In this document: positions 47,343 to 56,787 of the stretch, in pieces
How the letters are laid out: every line of letters starts with the position of its first letter
How positions within the stretch are numbered: the stretch's first letter is position 1
Assembly: GCF_900215215.1 (NCBI RefSeq)
Contig: NZ_OBDR01000004.1
Location: 62,001-126,000, forward strand
Direction: 5' to 3'
From: Methanohalophilus euhalobius
GTDB taxonomy: Archaea; Halobacteriota; Methanosarcinia; Methanosarcinales; Methanosarcinaceae
DNA length: 64,000 nt
Notes under the pieces: model-generated
The model's input: the letters and a program-made list of their open reading frames with translations, nothing else
Told to the model about the DNA's origin: nothing
The model's database searches: none
Position numbers and translations under genes: made by a program

Positions 47343-50000
47343 TTACTTATTTTTGTTTTCGATCACGGCCTGGGCTGCTGCCAGTCTTGCAATGGGAACG
47401 CGGAATGGTGAGCAACTTACATAATTGAGTCCTACGTTATGGCCATATTTTACAGAAGCCGGTTCTCCGCCGTGTTCCCCACAAATACCTATTTTGAGTT
47501 TACTATTTGTGTTTCTTCCTTTCTCAATACCGATCTTGACAAGCTCTCCGACCCCTTCCTGATCAAGTACTGCGAATGGGTCCTGCTCCAGTATATTGTT
47601 CTCTATATAGGATGGGAGGAACTTACCTGCATCATCTCTGCTGAAACCGAAGGTTGTCTGGGTAAGATCATTAGTACCAAAGGAGAAGAATTCGGCCTCT
47701 TCAGCGATACGGTCTGCAGTAAGGGCTGCTCTTGGTAATTCTATCATGGTTCCAACCAGATAATCAATGGTTGAACCGTTACAATCCATTACTTCCTGTG
47801 CAGCCGATTTCACTGTTTCCTTGATTACCTTGAGTTCATTGACATGGCTGACCAGTGGGATCATTATTTCAGGTACAATTTCAAGTCCTTCCTTTTTCAG
47901 GTCACATGCTGCTTCAATAATAGCTTTGACCTGCATCTCGTACACTTCCGGATAAGTAATGCCAAGACGGCATCCACGGTGGCCAAGCATCGGATTGACT
48001 TCTTTGAGTGATTCTACTCCACCTATCAGTCTGTTTACTTCAGCTATCTCTGATTGTTTGGCGCCTTTATTTTTCAGTTCGCGTAGTTTTTCCGTGAGTT
48101 CCTCATGGTTGGGCAGAAACTCGTGAAGTGGAGGGTCAAGCAATCTGATTGTAACAGGATAGCCTTCCATTGCACGGAATATGCCGGTAAAGTCTTCCTT
48201 TTGCATGGGAAGCAATTTTTCAAGTGCCTTTTTCCTTTCCTGACTGCTTTCTGCCATTATCATTTCACGAACAACAGGGATTCTTTCCTCGCCAAAAAAC
48301 ATATGCTCTGTACGGCAAAGGCCAATCCCTTCAGCTCCGAATTCCCTTGCGACTGTTGCATCATGAGGAGTATCGGCATTGGATCTGATATTTATGGATC
48401 TGATCTTGTCAGCCCATCTCAGAATGGTATCAAGTTCACCACTCAGTTCAGGGGAAATGAGTTTGACTTCTCCCAGTATGACTTCTCCTGTACTGCCGTC
48501 GATGGTTACATAGTCTCCTTTTTTTACAGTAACCTTCCCGTTGGTGAATTCTTTTTTGTCCATATCGATTGTAATTTCGCCACAACCAGCAACACATGGT
48601 TTACCCATTCCTCTGGCAACAACTGCTGCGTGGGATGTCATTCCTCCACGAACAGTAAGTACACCTTCAGAAGCTGCCATTCCTCCGATATCCTCCGGTG
48701 AGGTTTCGGTACGTACAAGAATAGTCTGTTTTCCTTCCTTGGATTTTTCTTCGGCTTCCTCTGCTGTGAATACAACCTTTCCGACTGCTGCACCTGGGGA
48801 TGCCGGTAATCCTGTAGCAATTACATCGAGGTTTGCATCAGGATCTATCATTGGATGGAGGACTTTATCAATCTGTGAAGCTTCTATACGTGATACTGCG
48901 ATTTCTTTATCAATGAGGCCTTCTTTTTCCATATCCACGGCTATTTTGATAGCTGCTTTTGCAGTCCGTTTACCGGTTCTTGTCTGGAGCATGTAAAGGT
49001 TACCTTCCTGGATGGTAAACTCAATGTCCTGCATGTCCCGGAAATGATTCTCCAGTTTCCTGTAGATCTCCACCAGTTTATCATAGACCTCAGGCATGCT
49101 GTCCTGGAGTGCTTCGATGGGTTGTGGGGTGCGTATTCCTGCAACTACGTCTTCTCCCTGGGCATTTGTGAGGAATTCGCCAAAGAAGCATTTTTCACCG
49201 GTAGCAGGGTCACGTGTGAATGCCACACCTGTTCCGGATTTTTCACCCATGTTTCCATAAACCATGCTCTGTACGTTTACAGCAGTACCCCAATTGTCAG
49301 GTATATTATTCAGGCGGCGGTATTTTATTGCTCTCTGGTTGTTCCAGGAATTGAATACAGCATCGATAGCCATCTGGAGTTGTTTTCTGGGATCCTGTGG
49401 AAACTCTTTCCCTGTATTGTCCTTTATTATTGCTTTGAATTTTTCGACCAGGTATTTGAGAGAATCCGTGTCCAGTTCGGTATCCAGTTCTACATCCAGC
49501 TCTTTTTTCCGGGATTCTATTACCTTTTCAAAATTTTCAGTAGGTATTCCAAGTACAACATCTGCGAACATTGTCAGGAATCTTCTGTAACTGTCATAAG
49601 CAAAACGCTCGTTAGATGTCTTTTTTGCAAGTCCTGTGACAGTTCTGTCGTTTAGGCCGAGATTGAGAACAGTATCCATCATTCCAGGCATTGAAACCCG
49701 TGCTCCGGAGCGAACAGAAAGGAGAAGGGGATTGTCCGGATCACCAAATTGTTTGTTATTTGCTTTTTCGAGATTTTGTAAAGCCCGATCCACCTCATCA
49801 AGCATTCCGGATGGATATTGATTGTATTTCGTATAGAACACACACACTTCGGTGGTAATTGTAAAGCCTGGAGGTACCGGAATACCCAGGTTTGCCATTT
49901 CGGCAAGGTTTGCGCCTTTACCACCCAGCAAATCTTTCATGCTGTTTTTTCCTTCGGTTTTATTATTTCCAAAAAAATAAACAAATTTTTCATCTGCCAC
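47343..50000 (-). CDS. ppdK: Pyruvate, phosphate dikinase
   Basis: Interconverts pyruvate, ATP and Pi with PEP, AMP and PPi; in methanogens it feeds gluconeogenesis. The start is the GTG at 49998-50000 (MADEKFVYFFGNNKTEG), because GGGAGG lies seven bases upstream and this is the family N terminus; a longer ATG start adds five residues. The 885-residue protein has the ATP-grasp domain (GGKGANLAEM, NLGLNDRTV), the phosphohistidine motif GGMTSHAAVVARGMGKP near residue 455, and the PEP domain with CRTEHMFF and GICGEHGGEP. A TATA box at about 50077-50088 predicts a leader near 56 bases. Confidence 0.96.
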   Translation of the reverse strand: MADEKFVYFFGNNKTEGKNSMKDLLGGKGANLAEMANLGIPVPPGFTITTEVCVFYTKYNQYPSGMLDEVDRALQNLEKANNKQFGDPDNPLLLSVRSGARVSMPGMMDTVLNLGLNDRTVTGLAKKTSNERFAYDSYRRFLTMFADVVLGIPTENFEKVIESRKKELDVELDTELDTDSLKYLVEKFKAIIKDNTGKEFPQDPRKQLQMAIDAVFNSWNNQRAIKYRRLNNIPDNWGTAVNVQSMVYGNMGEKSGTGVAFTRDPATGEKCFFGEFLTNAQGEDVVAGIRTPQPIEALQDSMPEVYDKLVEIYRKLENHFRDMQDIEFTIQEGNLYMLQTRTGKRTAKAAIKIAVDMEKEGLIDKEIAVSRIEASQIDKVLHPMIDPDANLDVIATGLPASPGAAVGKVVFTAEEAEEKSKEGKQTILVRTETSPEDIGGMAASEGVLTVRGGMTSHAAVVARGMGKPCVAGCGEITIDMDKKEFTNGKVTVKKGDYVTIDGSTGEVILGEVKLISPELSGELDTILRWADKIRSINIRSNADTPHDATVAREFGAEGIGLCRTEHMFFGEERIPVVREMIMAESSQERKKALEKLLPMQKEDFTGIFRAMEGYPVTIRLLDPPLHEFLPNHEELTEKLRELKNKGAKQSEIAEVNRLIGGVESLKEVNPMLGHRGCRLGITYPEVYEMQVKAIIEAACDLKKEGLEIVPEIMIPLVSHVNELKVIKETVKSAAQEVMDCNGSTIDYLVGTMIELPRAALTADRIAEEAEFFSFGTNDLTQTTFGFSRDDAGKFLPSYIENNILEQDPFAVLDQEGVGELVKIGIEKGRNTNSKLKIGICGEHGGEPASVKYGHNVGLNYVSCSPFRVPIARLAAAQAVIENKNK

Positions 50001-50275
50001 TAACTTTCCTCCCATGGAAATATAGATTCTTGATTATATGTAGGGTCCTGTTTGTTAGTAGATGACACAATAGTTCATTTTATATTAAGGTTTAACGATG
50101 CATCATATTTTGAAGCAAAAATGAAATAATTCCAGGTGTATTAATTTTGTTTAAATCCTTATTTTGTGCCCGGGAATGGCATAGATTCCTATTAAAGGTA
50201 TTGCGATACATTTATATATAATCAATTTAATCTAATTTATACATCCAAATTATCTTATATTATGGAAAAATGCAT

Positions 50276-50536
50276 ATGAAAAGGCTTGGAGTAGTGTCCC
50301 ACCTGATAGGTGGCAGGAAGCTTATAGTAAAAGGCTCCGAAAGCATGTCTTTCTGTAATATAAAGGATTTGCCCAGGAAAGGGTCGGCAGTTCTGGACAA
50401 GAAGGTCGCAAAAATTGGCAAAGTTTCCGATATAATAGGTCCGACCGCCCATCCTTATGTTGTAGTCAAAATTTTTAGTGACGTGCCGGATTCGAAGATA
50501 AAAAGCTGGATTCGGGAAAAAGTGTATGTCAAATAA
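50276..50536 (+). CDS. gar1: H/ACA RNA-protein component Gar1
   Basis: Small protein of the archaeal H/ACA pseudouridylation complex with Cbf5, Nop10 and L7Ae. The 86-residue protein has the beta-barrel core with VLDKKVAKIGKVSDIIGPTAHPYVVVKI, the family hallmark, and lacks the eukaryotic GAR domains. The start is the ATG at 50276 (MKRLGVVSHLIGG); one at 50270 is possible. TATA at 50209-50222 gives a short leader. The gene precedes tfb, a pairing common in Euryarchaeota. Confidence 0.92.
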   Translation: MKRLGVVSHLIGGRKLIVKGSESMSFCNIKDLPRKGSAVLDKKVAKIGKVSDIIGPTAHPYVVVKIFSDVPDSKIKSWIREKVYVK

Positions 50537-50583
50537 TAAATGTTTACATTTTTATTCCGTGATTTTAATCAGAGGTCCAATAC

Positions 50584-51597
50584 ATGGTAGAAGTTGAAAG
50601 GGTAAGGTATTCAGACACTTCCGAACGAGAAAAAATGCGTGCTATGATAAAAGCACGTCGGGAGAAGGAAAAGAATACTGATGTAGAGAATAAGGCACTG
50701 GAGTGCCCTGAATGTGGTAGCCGCAATCTTGAACAGGATTACGAACGTGCAGAGCTTGTATGTGCGGATTGTGGTTTAGTAGTCGATGCTGATTTTGTAG
50801 ATGAGGGACCTGAGTGGCGGGCTTTTGACCATGACCAGAGGATGAAGCGCTCCCGTGTGGGTGCGCCGATGACCTACACGATACATGATAAGGGTCTCTC
50901 CACAATGATCGATTGGAGGAACCGTGATTCTTATGGAAAGTCCATATCATCCAAGAATCGTGCCCAACTGTATCGTTTGAGAAAATGGCAGAGGCGTATC
51001 CGTGTAAGCAATGCAACTGAACGAAACCTGGCATTTGCTCTTTCAGAACTTGACAGGATGGCCTCAGCCCTTGGTCTCCCCAGGACGGTTCGTGAAACAG
51101 CAGCTGTTGTTTACAGAAAAGCGGTTGACAAGAACCTGATTCGTGGTCGCAGTATTGAAGGTGTTGCCGCAGCTGCTCTGTATGCGGCATGCAGGCAGTG
51201 CAGTGTTCCAAGGACACTGGATGAGATAGGAGAAGTATCCAGGGTCAGCAGGAAAGAAATTGGTAGGACATACCGTTTCATTTCAAGGGAATTGTCCCTC
51301 AAACTAATGCCTACTTCCCCGATAGATTATGTGCCCAGGTTCTGTTCGGGCCTAAGCCTGAAAGGCGAGGTACAATCCCGCGGTGTAGAAATCCTGAGGC
51401 AGGCATCGGAGAAAGAATTAACAAGCGGACGTGGGCCTACAGGTGTTGCTGCTGCGGCTATTTATATTGCCTCTATCCTGTGTGGGGAACGCCGCACACA
51501 GCGTGAGGTTGCAGACGTGGCAGGTGTGACAGAGGTTACTATCCGTAACCGCTACAAGGAACTTGCAGAGGAACTCGATATCGAGATTATCCTCTGA
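50584..51597 (+). CDS. tfb: Transcription initiation factor TFB
   Basis: Archaeal TFIIB homologue that recruits RNA polymerase to TBP-bound TATA boxes, such as those noted throughout this window. The 337-residue protein has an N-terminal zinc ribbon ([10 protein letters not shown] and [12 protein letters not shown], about 39-70), a B-finger/linker segment containing [20 protein letters not shown], and two cyclin-like repeats (about 135-225 and 230-330). [20 protein letters not shown] and [21 protein letters not shown] mark the repeats. It is 47 bases after gar1. Confidence 0.97.
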   Translation: MVEVERVRYSDTSEREKMRAMIKARREKEKNTDVENKALECPECGSRNLEQDYERAELVCADCGLVVDADFVDEGPEWRAFDHDQRMKRSRVGAPMTYTIHDKGLSTMIDWRNRDSYGKSISSKNRAQLYRLRKWQRRIRVSNATERNLAFALSELDRMASALGLPRTVRETAAVVYRKAVDKNLIRGRSIEGVAAAALYAACRQCSVPRTLDEIGEVSRVSRKEIGRTYRFISRELSLKLMPTSPIDYVPRFCSGLSLKGEVQSRGVEILRQASEKELTSGRGPTGVAAAAIYIASILCGERRTQREVADVAGVTEVTIRNRYKELAEELDIEIIL

Positions 51598-51599
51598 TT

Positions 51600-51627
51600 T
51601 TGAAGGATACCTTTTAATATCCTTCAA
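51600..51627 (+). terminator. Hairpin after tfb, overlapping the lysE promoter
   Basis: TTGAAGGATA and TATCCTTCAA are perfect 10-bp arms around CCTTTTAA, three bases after the tfb stop and followed by a T-rich stretch. The same sequence TTTTAATATCC provides the TATA element for the next gene, centred near 51617. Confidence 0.6.
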
Positions 51628-51646
51628 CTTCTTTTCTTCCCTATCC

Positions 51647-52258
51647 ATGCTTGCAATACTGGACATGCTGCTTGTGGGATTCGCAGTAGGTCTTACAGGA
51701 GCGCTTGTGCCAGGCCCGATGCTTTTTGCCACCATTGAAGGGTCTTTGAAAAAAGGATGGAGGGCAGGGCCTGAAGTTGTCCTTGGCCATGCTTTGATTG
51801 AACTTTTAATTTGTATTCTTATTGTGCTGGGCCTTACATCGCTTATAGGGGATGCGGAAATGTCCGTTATATCCTTTGTAGGGGGTATGGTTCTTGTTGT
51901 ATTTGGTTTACTTACGATAATACAGTCCCGGAATACATCTATTGATTCAGGGTTATCTGGTGGAGTTCTGGCAAACCCTGTTTCTGCAGGTCTACTAACT
52001 TCAGCTTCCAATCCTTATTTCTGGGTATGGTGGCTGGCTGCAGGAAGTGCACTTGTGCTCAAGGGGTTGGAGATAGGTATATTTGCTGCTGTGATGTTTG
52101 TAGTCGGACACTGGATGGCTGACCTTGGATGGTTTACCTTTGTTTCCACATCTCTTAGCAAGACGAGAAGTTTCTTTTCGGGAACTGTATATAGGAGTGT
52201 CCTTGCATGTTGCGGCCTTTTCCTGATGGGATTTGGTACCTGGTTTGCCCTGGGGTGA
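51647..52258 (+). CDS. LysE/RhtB-family amino-acid exporter
   Basis: A 203-residue membrane protein with about six spans. The hallmark GALVPGPMLFATIEGSLKKG (about 17-36) is followed by GHALIEL, as in LysE/RhtB exporters, and ANPVSAGLLTSASNPYFWVWW. The ATG is chosen because a TATA element lies about 30 bases upstream, so the mRNA is nearly leaderless. The substrate is unknown. It overlaps nothing and is followed after 4 bases by trm5. Confidence 0.85.
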   Translation: MLAILDMLLVGFAVGLTGALVPGPMLFATIEGSLKKGWRAGPEVVLGHALIELLICILIVLGLTSLIGDAEMSVISFVGGMVLVVFGLLTIIQSRNTSIDSGLSGGVLANPVSAGLLTSASNPYFWVWWLAAGSALVLKGLEIGIFAAVMFVVGHWMADLGWFTFVSTSLSKTRSFFSGTVYRSVLACCGLFLMGFGTWFALG

Positions 52259-52262
52259 TTTG

Positions 52263-53258
52263 ATGGAACGTTTGTGTGTAAAAGTGAAAAAACGGTTTGG
52301 TGAGCCTGTCAGGCAGGCACTGGCGGAGATGGATTTACTGGATAATTCATACAGGCTGTCTGCGGATGATGACTGTCTGTATGTGCCTGTTATGGACGAG
52401 TGTCCGGAAGATGTCTGTTCAAATCTTCCCCACGTGGCAGAACTGGTCAAACATGACCTGCAACCCAATAAGAAACAGATCACTCCCGAAAATTTACTTG
52501 GTTTTTCTCCCTCTTTTGAAATAGTGGGGGATATTGCAATTCTTGACGGCGATGAAGAGGAACCTGAAAAGGTTGCCCAGGCCCTTCTGGAATTTCGAAA
52601 GAGTCTGCGTGTGGTTTTACAGGAAAAAGCAGGGATCACAGGAGAATTTCGGGTACGCAGTTTCAGACTGGTTGCAGGAGAAGACAGGACCGAGACGGTT
52701 CACCGGGATCATGGATACAGGTATCTGGTGGATGTCGCGAAGGTTTATTTCACTCCCAGGCTTTCCACAGAAAGACAACGGGTGGTTTTGCAGTTGAAAT
52801 CGGATGATGTAGTTGTGGATATGTTTGCAGGGGTGGGTCCATACAGTATCCCGGCGGCCAAAAAATGTGGTTATGTGTATGCAATTGATAAAAATCCGCA
52901 CGCAGTTGAGTACCTGCAAAAAAACATCGAACTCAACCGCCTGGATAATGTTGAAGCCTTTGTGGCAGACGCCCGTGACCTTCCGCAGAGGCTGGGTCAG
53001 GTAGCAGATCATGTGATCATGAACCTGCCCCATAATGCCTGTGATTTTGTCAATGAGGCCGTGGCCCTGACCAAACCCGGAGGTATAATCCATTATTATG
53101 CAATGGCGCATGAGGATGCCCTTTTTGGTCCCTCTCTTTGCCTGATCGAGGAGGCTGCAAAAAAAGCAGACAGGGAATTTGAAGTACTGGAAACCCGCTC
53201 GGTCCGTTCGTATGCCCCGCATCAGTACAATATATGTATCGATGTGCGGATTGATTGA
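52263..53258 (+). CDS. trm5: tRNA (guanine37-N1)-methyltransferase Trm5
   Basis: Methylates G37 next to the anticodon to keep the reading frame. The 331-residue protein has an N-terminal region with GFSPSFEIVGDIAILD, a TYW2/Trm5 signature VHRDHGYRYLVDVAKVYF (about 156-173), the SAM loop VVDMFAGVGPYSIPAAKK (about 190-207), and NLPHNA (about 260-265) as catalytic motif. The ATG at 52263 (MERLCVKVKKRFGEP) is chosen as it follows the LysE stop; an earlier start lies inside lysE. tRNA-Thr follows 62 bases later. Confidence 0.93.
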   Translation: MERLCVKVKKRFGEPVRQALAEMDLLDNSYRLSADDDCLYVPVMDECPEDVCSNLPHVAELVKHDLQPNKKQITPENLLGFSPSFEIVGDIAILDGDEEEPEKVAQALLEFRKSLRVVLQEKAGITGEFRVRSFRLVAGEDRTETVHRDHGYRYLVDVAKVYFTPRLSTERQRVVLQLKSDDVVVDMFAGVGPYSIPAAKKCGYVYAIDKNPHAVEYLQKNIELNRLDNVEAFVADARDLPQRLGQVADHVIMNLPHNACDFVNEAVALTKPGGIIHYYAMAHEDALFGPSLCLIEEAAKKADREFEVLETRSVRSYAPHQYNICIDVRID

Positions 53259-53320
53259 TATGCAGGCAAAATAGCGAAATGGTTAAATCCTAATATCCGT
53301 ATCTGGATACGCCTCGGTGT

Positions 53321-53391
53321 GCCGTCGTGGCTTAGTGGTATAGCGGCTGATTCGTAATCAGCAGGCCGGGGGTTCGAATCCCCCCGACGGC
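53321..53391 (+). tRNA. tRNA-Thr (anticodon CGT)
   Basis: A 71-base tRNA with a 7-bp acceptor (GCCGTCG/CGACGGC), anticodon stem GCTGA/TCAGC with loop TTCGTAA, anticodon CGT (reads ACG, Thr), variable loop AGGCC, and T arm GGGGG-TTCGAAT-CCCCC. No intron and no encoded CCA. A TATA-like TCCTAATATCC lies about 30 bases upstream. Confidence 0.96.
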
Positions 53392-53445
53392 TTATTATCC
53401 CGAGGTAAAAATCCCTTAGTTTTAGAATTGATTTTTATTCTATAG

Positions 53446-53610
53446 ATTCAGAACAATAGTTTTGTAAACCTGTCAGAAACAGAATATGGCACTCCTGCAA
53501 TTGTTGAAGGGACTCAAATTGTGGTGGAAAACAGGTTAATGGAGAAAAAGAGGGTCAAAATTTACAGATATTTTGGAAAATTAACGTTCACCGAAATACT
53601 CGTTAATTAG
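53446..53610 (+). pseudogene. Orphan open frame, possible gene fragment
   Basis: In the 250-base gap after tRNA-Thr, one plus-strand frame runs 55 codons from a TAG at 53443-53445 to a TAG at 53608-53610 and reads in part NLSETEYGTPAIVEGTQIVV then KKRVKIYRYFGKLTFTEILV. The composition looks coding but there is no good start codon or ribosome site, and no family is recognised. It could be a 3' fragment of a lost gene. Downstream a 6-bp repeat CTGTCG/CGACAG (53613-53638) may serve as a terminator for the gene on the other strand. Confidence 0.3.
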
Positions 53611-53642
53611 AACTGTCGTCTGTAGTAATTTTCGACAGAGGT

Positions 53643-54719
53643 TTAGCTGTATTTCCCATACATATCAGCTGCATCTATCATTGCCATTAATTTTTTGGGA
53701 GGAGCATCTACTGGGAACTCACAACCTGGTGCCAGCATATAACCAGACGGTGAGTTCATTCCTTCAGCTATGTTTTCCCTGCAAATTTCCAGCAGGTCTT
53801 CATAAGACTCTGTGAGGAACAAGGAAGGTTGAATATTACCACAAATTACATCATAATCCCCAAAGGCTTTTACCTGATCCTTTACCGGTGTTTCAGGACC
53901 AAATAACCAGACATATTTCCCGGACCAACCAAGTTCTTCCCGCATTTTGACATAATAAGGAATGTTTTTATTTTGATCAGAACACGGATGCATAAGCACA
54001 GATTTTACTCCAATATCTTTCATATGCGTATGAATCCGTTTCATATACGGATAGGCAAATTCTCCAAACATATCTGGTGATATCATTGTATTGGATTCAG
54101 ATGGCCCACCGTCAAAGGGAAGCAAATTTTCCGCGCCATACTTGTCCGCAAAAAAATCTAACGCATTGATGAACATCTCTGTTACTTTTCCGAGTAATTC
54201 GTGTGTAGCCTCGGGTTCCATCACTGTCCAAATTATAAATTCAGATGTGTCTGCAACTACTGATGCAGTGGTAAACACACTTCCGAGCTGTATTGAAACC
54301 GGCATACCGAGTTCGGCACTTCTGGCAGCTACCTTATCTGCTTCCTTATATGCACCGGGAAGTTCATCCTTAAAATCGGGTACAGTTAATTTTTCAATAT
54401 CCTCTATATCTTTTACGGGATGTTCGACTACAAAGGGTGCTCCCTGTCCCTTGCCATAAGGAAAACCAATTTTTCCCCCAAATTCCCAGGCACCGCACGA
54501 AGCATAACCATACATAGGAGTTGCCTCATAGCCATGCAGCCTCATCGAAGTAAATTGCGCATCGAAACATTTGTCTCCGTCAGCATAAAAATCCCCAAGG
54601 GATACCCCCGTAATTTTTGAAGTATATCCCAAAGCGAAGGGATTTACAGGAACACGATCGGGTTTCTCCCCGGCCATTACAGATGCCATACGCTCTGCTG
54701 ATGTCATTTTCTTTTCCAT
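53643..54719 (-). CDS. Corrinoid:CoM-type methyltransferase of the UroD/MtaA superfamily
   Basis: A 358-residue TIM-barrel protein. The N terminus (MTSAERMASVMAGEKPDRVP) and overall plan match the UroD-like methylcobamide:CoM methyltransferases MtaA, MtbA and relatives. The zinc ligands of that group are present as H244-x-C246 in LMHPCSDQ and C333 in APGCEFP, so it is more likely a methyltransferase than a uroporphyrinogen decarboxylase. The methyl donor is unknown; no corrinoid protein gene is adjacent. AGGGGGA lies upstream of the ATG, and a TATA-like ATAATATAAATAG at about 54835-54848 predicts a leader near 100 bases. A decayed paralogue lies at 55142-55339. Confidence 0.85.
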   Translation of the reverse strand: MEKKMTSAERMASVMAGEKPDRVPVNPFALGYTSKITGVSLGDFYADGDKCFDAQFTSMRLHGYEATPMYGYASCGAWEFGGKIGFPYGKGQGAPFVVEHPVKDIEDIEKLTVPDFKDELPGAYKEADKVAARSAELGMPVSIQLGSVFTTASVVADTSEFIIWTVMEPEATHELLGKVTEMFINALDFFADKYGAENLLPFDGGPSESNTMISPDMFGEFAYPYMKRIHTHMKDIGVKSVLMHPCSDQNKNIPYYVKMREELGWSGKYVWLFGPETPVKDQVKAFGDYDVICGNIQPSLFLTESYEDLLEICRENIAEGMNSPSGYMLAPGCEFPVDAPPKKLMAMIDAADMYGKYS

Positions 54720-55141
54720 ATCTATTCCCCCTATAATTCTATTAAATGTATATTTGCAAACCTATAAGAGTATTTCTATTGAAGGCTCTGTAGAAATCCC
54801 CCTTTGAATAATTACTGAAGTAGAGATGGACCTATTTATATTATGAATTAATAACTTGAACTTGACCTCTTTGACCTGATTTCTGTATAATGTTGACCCG
54901 GGTACTTCACCATATTTCATTTTCTGTAATCTGATATATTCTGACAAGAATCTTCAGTTTGATTTTTTGAGCATATACATTTTCTTCTTTTTAACGTATG
55001 CGTCCGAACAAATCACTGAAAATCTTCATTCTGCTTCCCCTTCATCTCATAATCTTGCCTAAATCTTCCCCATAACCTGGCAAATTTGAAATTAACACAA
55101 TTCCAACCAAATATACCTCACAAAATCGGTTCTAAAAAGCG
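54720..55141. other. Gene-free AT-rich region
   Basis: Holds the predicted promoter and leader of the methyltransferase gene (TATA at about 54835-54848 on the minus strand). Beyond about 54960 I see no frame, RNA or repeat that I can support, apart from the degraded methyltransferase copy that begins at its right edge. Confidence 0.6.
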
Positions 55142-55339
55142 TATAATATCAATCCGCCATTGTTCCTGAACAGTACATACGAGGAAGTTCTGGAACTCTG
55201 CAAGGAAAATATTGAAGAAGGTATTGATACGTCGGGTGGCTATATATTGGCTCCGGGTTGTGAATTCCCGTTGGATGCTCCACCTATAAAGGTTATGGCA
55301 ATGATGGATGCCGCCGAAATGTATGGAAGTTACATATAA
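55142..55339 (+). pseudogene. C-terminal remnant of a second UroD/MtaA-type methyltransferase
   Basis: This plus-strand frame of 65 residues begins after an in-frame TAA and ends at a TAA at 55337-55339. It reads in part NINPPLFLNSTYEEVLELC, GGYILAPGCEFPLDAPP and VMAMMDAAEMYGSY. It aligns closely with residues about 293-358 of the intact methyltransferase at 53643-54719, including the C333 zinc ligand. It lacks the other 290 residues and a start, and lies in the opposite orientation. It is therefore a truncated duplicate or the end of a lost paralogous gene. Confidence 0.85.
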
Positions 55340-55442
55340 TTTTTCCTTCTTTTTCTTATTTGATTTTGTAGCATTCTTAATAAGACCTTTATACTTGTCG
55401 GCGTTATTGTTTAGGATACACTATTAACTGTGGAGCAAACAA

Positions 55443-56288
55443 ATGATTCCTGCTGAATTCCTAGTCGTGTTTTTTGGGCTTATTTCTGCCGCTTCCTGGG
55501 GAGCCGGTGACTTTAGCGGAGGATTTGCTTCAAAGAAGGCAAATGTCTATGCTGTGGTCCTGATTACCCAGGCAGTTGGCGTGTTTCTCCTTGCAGGTTC
55601 TGCATACTTACTCGGAGAGACGTTTCCGCCGTTTGATGGTATCATATGGGGAGTACTTGCAGGCATTTTCATCAGTATTGCTCTGCTGTCCCTTTACAAA
55701 GGCCTCTCCCTTGGTAAAATGGGCTTTGTTGCCCCTGTGTCAGCGGTTGTGGCTGCGGGTGTGCCGGTAATATATGCTACTATTTTTGAGGGTTTGCCGC
55801 AAGTCCATAAACTGCTGGGTTTTGTGGTTGCCCTGATTGCTGTATGGCTGATAGCCGCAGACAGTGACGGAATCAAAGTGCAGAAAAAAGACCTGTATCT
55901 GCCTCTTACAGCAGGTTTGGGTTTTGGTCTTTTTTTTATTATAATAGATCTTGTAAGTGAAACGGCGGTTTTGTGGCCCCTTACTGCTGCCAGAATTGCG
56001 GCTGTGGGGGTCTTGCTTGTGTTCATCGCCCTGTCCGGCCCGGTAGAGATGCCCGGGCGCAGTGTTTTGCCTGTAATCCTTGTGGCAGGAATTTTTGATA
56101 CCGGGGGAAATGCCTTCTATGCTCTTGCTTCCCAGACCGGCAGGCTGGATATTGCATCAATCACCTCTTCCCTCTATCCTGCAGGCACAGTACTTTTGGC
56201 CTGGTTCATACTGAAGGAAAAACTTGCTCAGAAACAATGGATAGGAGTAGCAACTGCCCTGGTGGCTATTGTGCTGATTTCGATCTGA
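55443..56288 (+). CDS. EamA/DMT-family transporter
   Basis: A 281-residue membrane protein with about ten hydrophobic spans arranged as two EamA repeats (about 5-135 and 150-280). SWGAGDFSGGFASKKA near residue 17 and AGTVLLAWFILKEKLAQKQWIG near 245 match the family. The substrate (metabolite or amino acid) is not known. GTGGAG lies eight bases before the ATG. It is probably separate from the upstream remnant. Confidence 0.87.
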   Translation: MIPAEFLVVFFGLISAASWGAGDFSGGFASKKANVYAVVLITQAVGVFLLAGSAYLLGETFPPFDGIIWGVLAGIFISIALLSLYKGLSLGKMGFVAPVSAVVAAGVPVIYATIFEGLPQVHKLLGFVVALIAVWLIAADSDGIKVQKKDLYLPLTAGLGFGLFFIIIDLVSETAVLWPLTAARIAAVGVLLVFIALSGPVEMPGRSVLPVILVAGIFDTGGNAFYALASQTGRLDIASITSSLYPAGTVLLAWFILKEKLAQKQWIGVATALVAIVLISI

Positions 56289-56380
56289 CGGCAGGGTCCT
56301 GTGAACTTATTAGATAAGTTTATATCTGTATTAGTATATTTGCTATTACTGTTTATTAATAAAGAATGGAGTAGTGATCA

Positions 56381-56756
56381 TATGGGATTTTCGGGTATTT
56401 TTGGTAATGCAGGTGTTGTTGAACCTGAGAAATTGGAATCGGATTATGGACAACTTATGTGTGACGGGGAAACAATAGAGATTGGTTTTGTTGTTATCCG
56501 GGATACGTTTATTTTCACAAATAAACGGTTAATTATTGTGGATGTTCAGGGCATGACGGGCAAGAAAAGAAGTTATCTGTCCATTCCCTATAGCAAAATC
56601 ACAAAATACAGTATTGAGACATCAGGTCATTTCGATCTAGATGCAGAACTTAAGATATGGGTTGGCAGTGATCCCCAGCCAATTGAAAAGACCTTCAACA
56701 AGAAGGTGGACATATACGAGTTGCAGAAAGTACTGTCCACGCATGTGCTTGGCTGA
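56381..56756 (+). CDS. Bacterial-type PH-domain protein
   Basis: A 124-residue protein. The ATG at 56381 (MGFSGIFGNAGVVEPEKLES) is chosen for GGAGTAGTGAT upstream; an earlier GTG-start frame adds unsupported residues. DTFIFTNKRLIIVDVQGMTGKK and IPYSKITKYSIETSGHFDLD, with EKTFNKKVDIYELQKVLS at the end, match the bPH (DUF1696) domain, which is found in many bacteria and archaea with unknown function. No membrane span. Confidence 0.82.
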
Positions 56757-56787
56757 TTTTATCGGATTATGCTTTTTTATTTAGCAA

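Noticed and set aside
53643-54719. Uroporphyrinogen decarboxylase
   Set aside because: The H-x-C and later Cys zinc ligands fit CoM methyltransferases of the same fold, not the heme enzyme.
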